NCBI GenBank assembly: GCA_027858355.1
Contig: JAQICW010000571.1
Coordinates: 1 to 6,889, forward strand
DNA length: 6,889 bases
DNA from: Desulfobacula sp.
GTDB taxonomy: Bacteria; Desulfobacterota; Desulfobacteria; Desulfobacterales; Desulfobacteraceae
Direction of reading: 5' to 3'
The position numbers were made by a program, and so were the translations under genes. A model generated the notes under the pieces. It made no database searches, was not told the DNA's origin, and saw only the letters and a list, made by a program, of their open reading frames with translations. This document shows, piece after piece, positions 5,962 through 6,889 of the stretch. Within the stretch, counting starts at the first letter, position 1. Every line of letters begins with the position of its first letter.

Positions 5962-6059
5962 ATTTTTCATGGGGATTGAATTTTTCAAAGAAGTTAAAAA
6001 GGCTATATGCAGTACGAACTGATTATATTATATTAAGTATACTATTTGTTATTAGACAG

Positions 6060-6752
6060 CTAAAAAATTATCTCCTCCACTTCTGAAAGCCTCTCTTGTA
6101 TACCATCCAAAGCATTTATATGTATGTCATTTATATGTTTCTTAAGAACCAGGGTCGCTGTTTCAATATCTCTGGATCTAATCGCATCAAATATGGCAGA
6201 ATGGTCCGTAGCTGAATCTTCGGTAGGACGTGATAAAATCAGCTCTTTGCTAAAACGCAGATATAGAAAATCAAACAAATATCTTAGAATCAAGATGGAT
6301 AAATTCTGACCGGATAATTCTGCCATGGACATGTGAAATTGAATATCCTTAACCAGTTTTAACTTTAAAGATCCTCTTTTACAGGCATCAAGATATTCAT
6401 CCAGAGCAGTTCTAATCTTTTTTTCGCCTTGTTCATCAAGGTTCGAAATGGTCTGGACCAGCATCATAGGTTCGATGATACTCCTAAGCTTATAGGCTTC
6501 GTCAATCTCTTGGGGAGTCACTTTTTCGACAAAGAAACCCTTATTATGTTCATTACGTACCAGGCCCATGAATTCCATATGTTTCAGGGCCTGGACAACG
6601 GGTGTCAAACTCATGTTCGATCCTTCAGCCATCTTCCTGTACGGGATCTTTTGTCCGGGCTTGAGTTCATTTGAAAAAATCATCTTTCTGATATCGTTGT
6701 ATGCTTCCCTTGTAAGGTCGTTGTTCCTTGAATTTTTAATTTTCTGGATCAA
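6060..6752 (-). CDS. GntR-family transcriptional regulator with FCD ligand-binding domain
   Basis: This is a 230-residue DNA-binding regulator of the FadR/FCD group. The N-terminal winged helix-turn-helix (about 12-77) matches the family closely: AYNDIRKMIFSNELKPGQKI, then the recognition region around MSLTPVVQALKHME, and the wing ending NKGFFV. The C-terminal FCD domain is all-helical and contains Asp136, His140, His184 and His206, the set that binds a metal ion and often helps hold a carboxylate ligand. The start is TTG at 6750-6752, chosen because AGGAG (6759-6763) lies six bases upstream. The frame ends in TAG. It is oriented like the transporter operon, 342 bases upstream of it, and probably controls it. 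Family members usually sense organic acids, amino acids or related catabolites; the ligand here is unknown. Confidence 0.93.
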   Translation of the reverse strand: MIQKIKNSRNNDLTREAYNDIRKMIFSNELKPGQKIPYRKMAEGSNMSLTPVVQALKHMEFMGLVRNEHNKGFFVEKVTPQEIDEAYKLRSIIEPMMLVQTISNLDEQGEKKIRTALDEYLDACKRGSLKLKLVKDIQFHMSMAELSGQNLSILILRYLFDFLYLRFSKELILSRPTEDSATDHSAIFDAIRSRDIETATLVLKKHINDIHINALDGIQERLSEVEEIIF

Positions 6753-6763
6753 TCTAAACTCCT
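6750..6763 (-). promoter_or_regulatory. Ribosome site and UUG start of the GntR gene
   Basis: The minus strand reads AGGAGTTTAGATTG: a good Shine-Dalgarno six bases before TTG. No ATG in this frame fits the family N-terminus, so initiation at UUG is the best reading. UUG starts are inefficient and would keep the regulator scarce. Confidence 0.7.
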
Positions 6764-6781
6764 TTTTGTATTCAATTCATA

Positions 6782-6809
6782 ATTCTATTTTTCTTGTCGA
6801 TGTTAGCAA
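6782..6809 (-). promoter_or_regulatory. Candidate promoter of the GntR gene
   Basis: On the minus strand TTGCTA (6804-6809, four of six matches to TTGACA) and TAGAAT (6782-6787, five of six matches to TATAAT) are separated by 16 bases. This would start transcription near 6775 and give a leader of about 23 bases before the TTG codon. A weaker alternative pair (TTGGAC with TAACAT, 18-base spacing) lies slightly upstream. Confidence 0.4.
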
Positions 6810-6819
6810 TTAAGATCGA

Positions 6820-6888
6820 AAATGTCCAATACTATCCTCTCATCCTAATCACCTAACACAAAAAAACTTATTTACAAATGACAATACT
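6820..6888. repeat. Direct repeat pair upstream of the GntR promoter
   Basis: AAATGTCCAATACT (6820-6833) and AAATGACAATACT (6876-6888) share 12 bases, differing by one substitution and one inserted base. The proximal copy begins 11 bases upstream of the candidate -35 hexamer. Pairs like this can be binding sites for an activator or for autoregulation, though the second copy touches the window edge. Confidence 0.35.
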
Positions 6889-6889
6889 T

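Larger units (their letters stand above)
5718..6059. other. 342-base intergenic regulatory spacer between gntR and the transporter operon
   Basis: This stretch is clearly more AT-rich than the flanking genes and encodes no protein I would annotate. It holds a candidate minus-strand promoter for the operon (5812-5840) with an overlapping dyad (5813-5829) and a cluster of CCTT/AAGG dyads (5922-5961). GTATAC occurs at 5936-5941 and inside an AGTATACT palindrome at 6036-6043. A 17-codon plus-strand ORF (5969-6022) has a plausible ribosome site. Three purine-rich tracts (AAGGAG- or GGGGAG-like) lie in the leader just before the first permease. No convincing terminator for gntR was found at its 3' end, so some read-through into the operon is possible. 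Confidence 0.6.

Noticed and set aside
5944..5966. Rho-independent terminator on the plus strand (dyad followed by ATTTTT)
   Set aside because: The stem is only six pairs with two G-C pairs, and no plus-strand gene lies upstream to need termination.
6010..6022. Terminator hairpin for gntR (CAGT-ACGA-ACTG)
   Set aside because: The stem is only four base pairs, with mismatches immediately outside it and no directly following T tract on the minus strand.

Overview
The window looks like an accessory catabolic or uptake locus from an anaerobic Gram-negative bacterium. All six genes I can support lie on the minus strand, so transcription runs from high to low coordinates. The organism is inferred, not read directly. 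Gene style, an AT-rich intergenic region and a methylcobalamin methyltransferase-like (MtaA/URO-D superfamily) gene beside a GntR regulator and a peptide-type ABC transporter would suit a sulfate-reducing Desulfobacterota such as the Desulfobacterales. No rRNA or marker gene is present to confirm this.

Layout from right to left. Positions 6753-6889 hold the probable promoter region of a GntR/FCD-family regulator (6060-6752, UUG start). A 342-base AT-rich spacer follows (5718-6059) with a candidate promoter, several dyads and one tiny plus-strand ORF. Next comes a compact transporter operon: two permeases (4776-5717 and 3832-4734) and two ATPases (2813-3835 and 1836-2828) of the dipeptide/oligopeptide/nickel (Dpp/Opp/Nik) family. 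The genes overlap or are close together. After 34 bases comes a diaminopimelate epimerase family gene (938-1801). After a further 71 bases comes an MtaA/CmuA-type member of the URO-D superfamily (1-866), which runs off the left edge.

How the genes may work together. The four transporter genes form a complete membrane and motor part of an importer, but no periplasmic binding protein is encoded in the window. The two enzymes sit downstream in the same direction, so import, isomerisation at an amino-acid alpha carbon and methyl transfer may be coupled, with the GntR protein sensing the substrate or a product. The substrate is unknown. The epimerase keeps both catalytic cysteines and the residues that hold the distal end of diaminopimelate in characterised enzymes, but it departs from consensus at several active-site loops. 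The unusual point is the combination of peptide-type importer, DapF-type epimerase and MtaA-type methyltransferase under a GntR regulator.

No tRNA, rRNA, CRISPR array, insertion sequence or convincing rho-independent terminator was seen.
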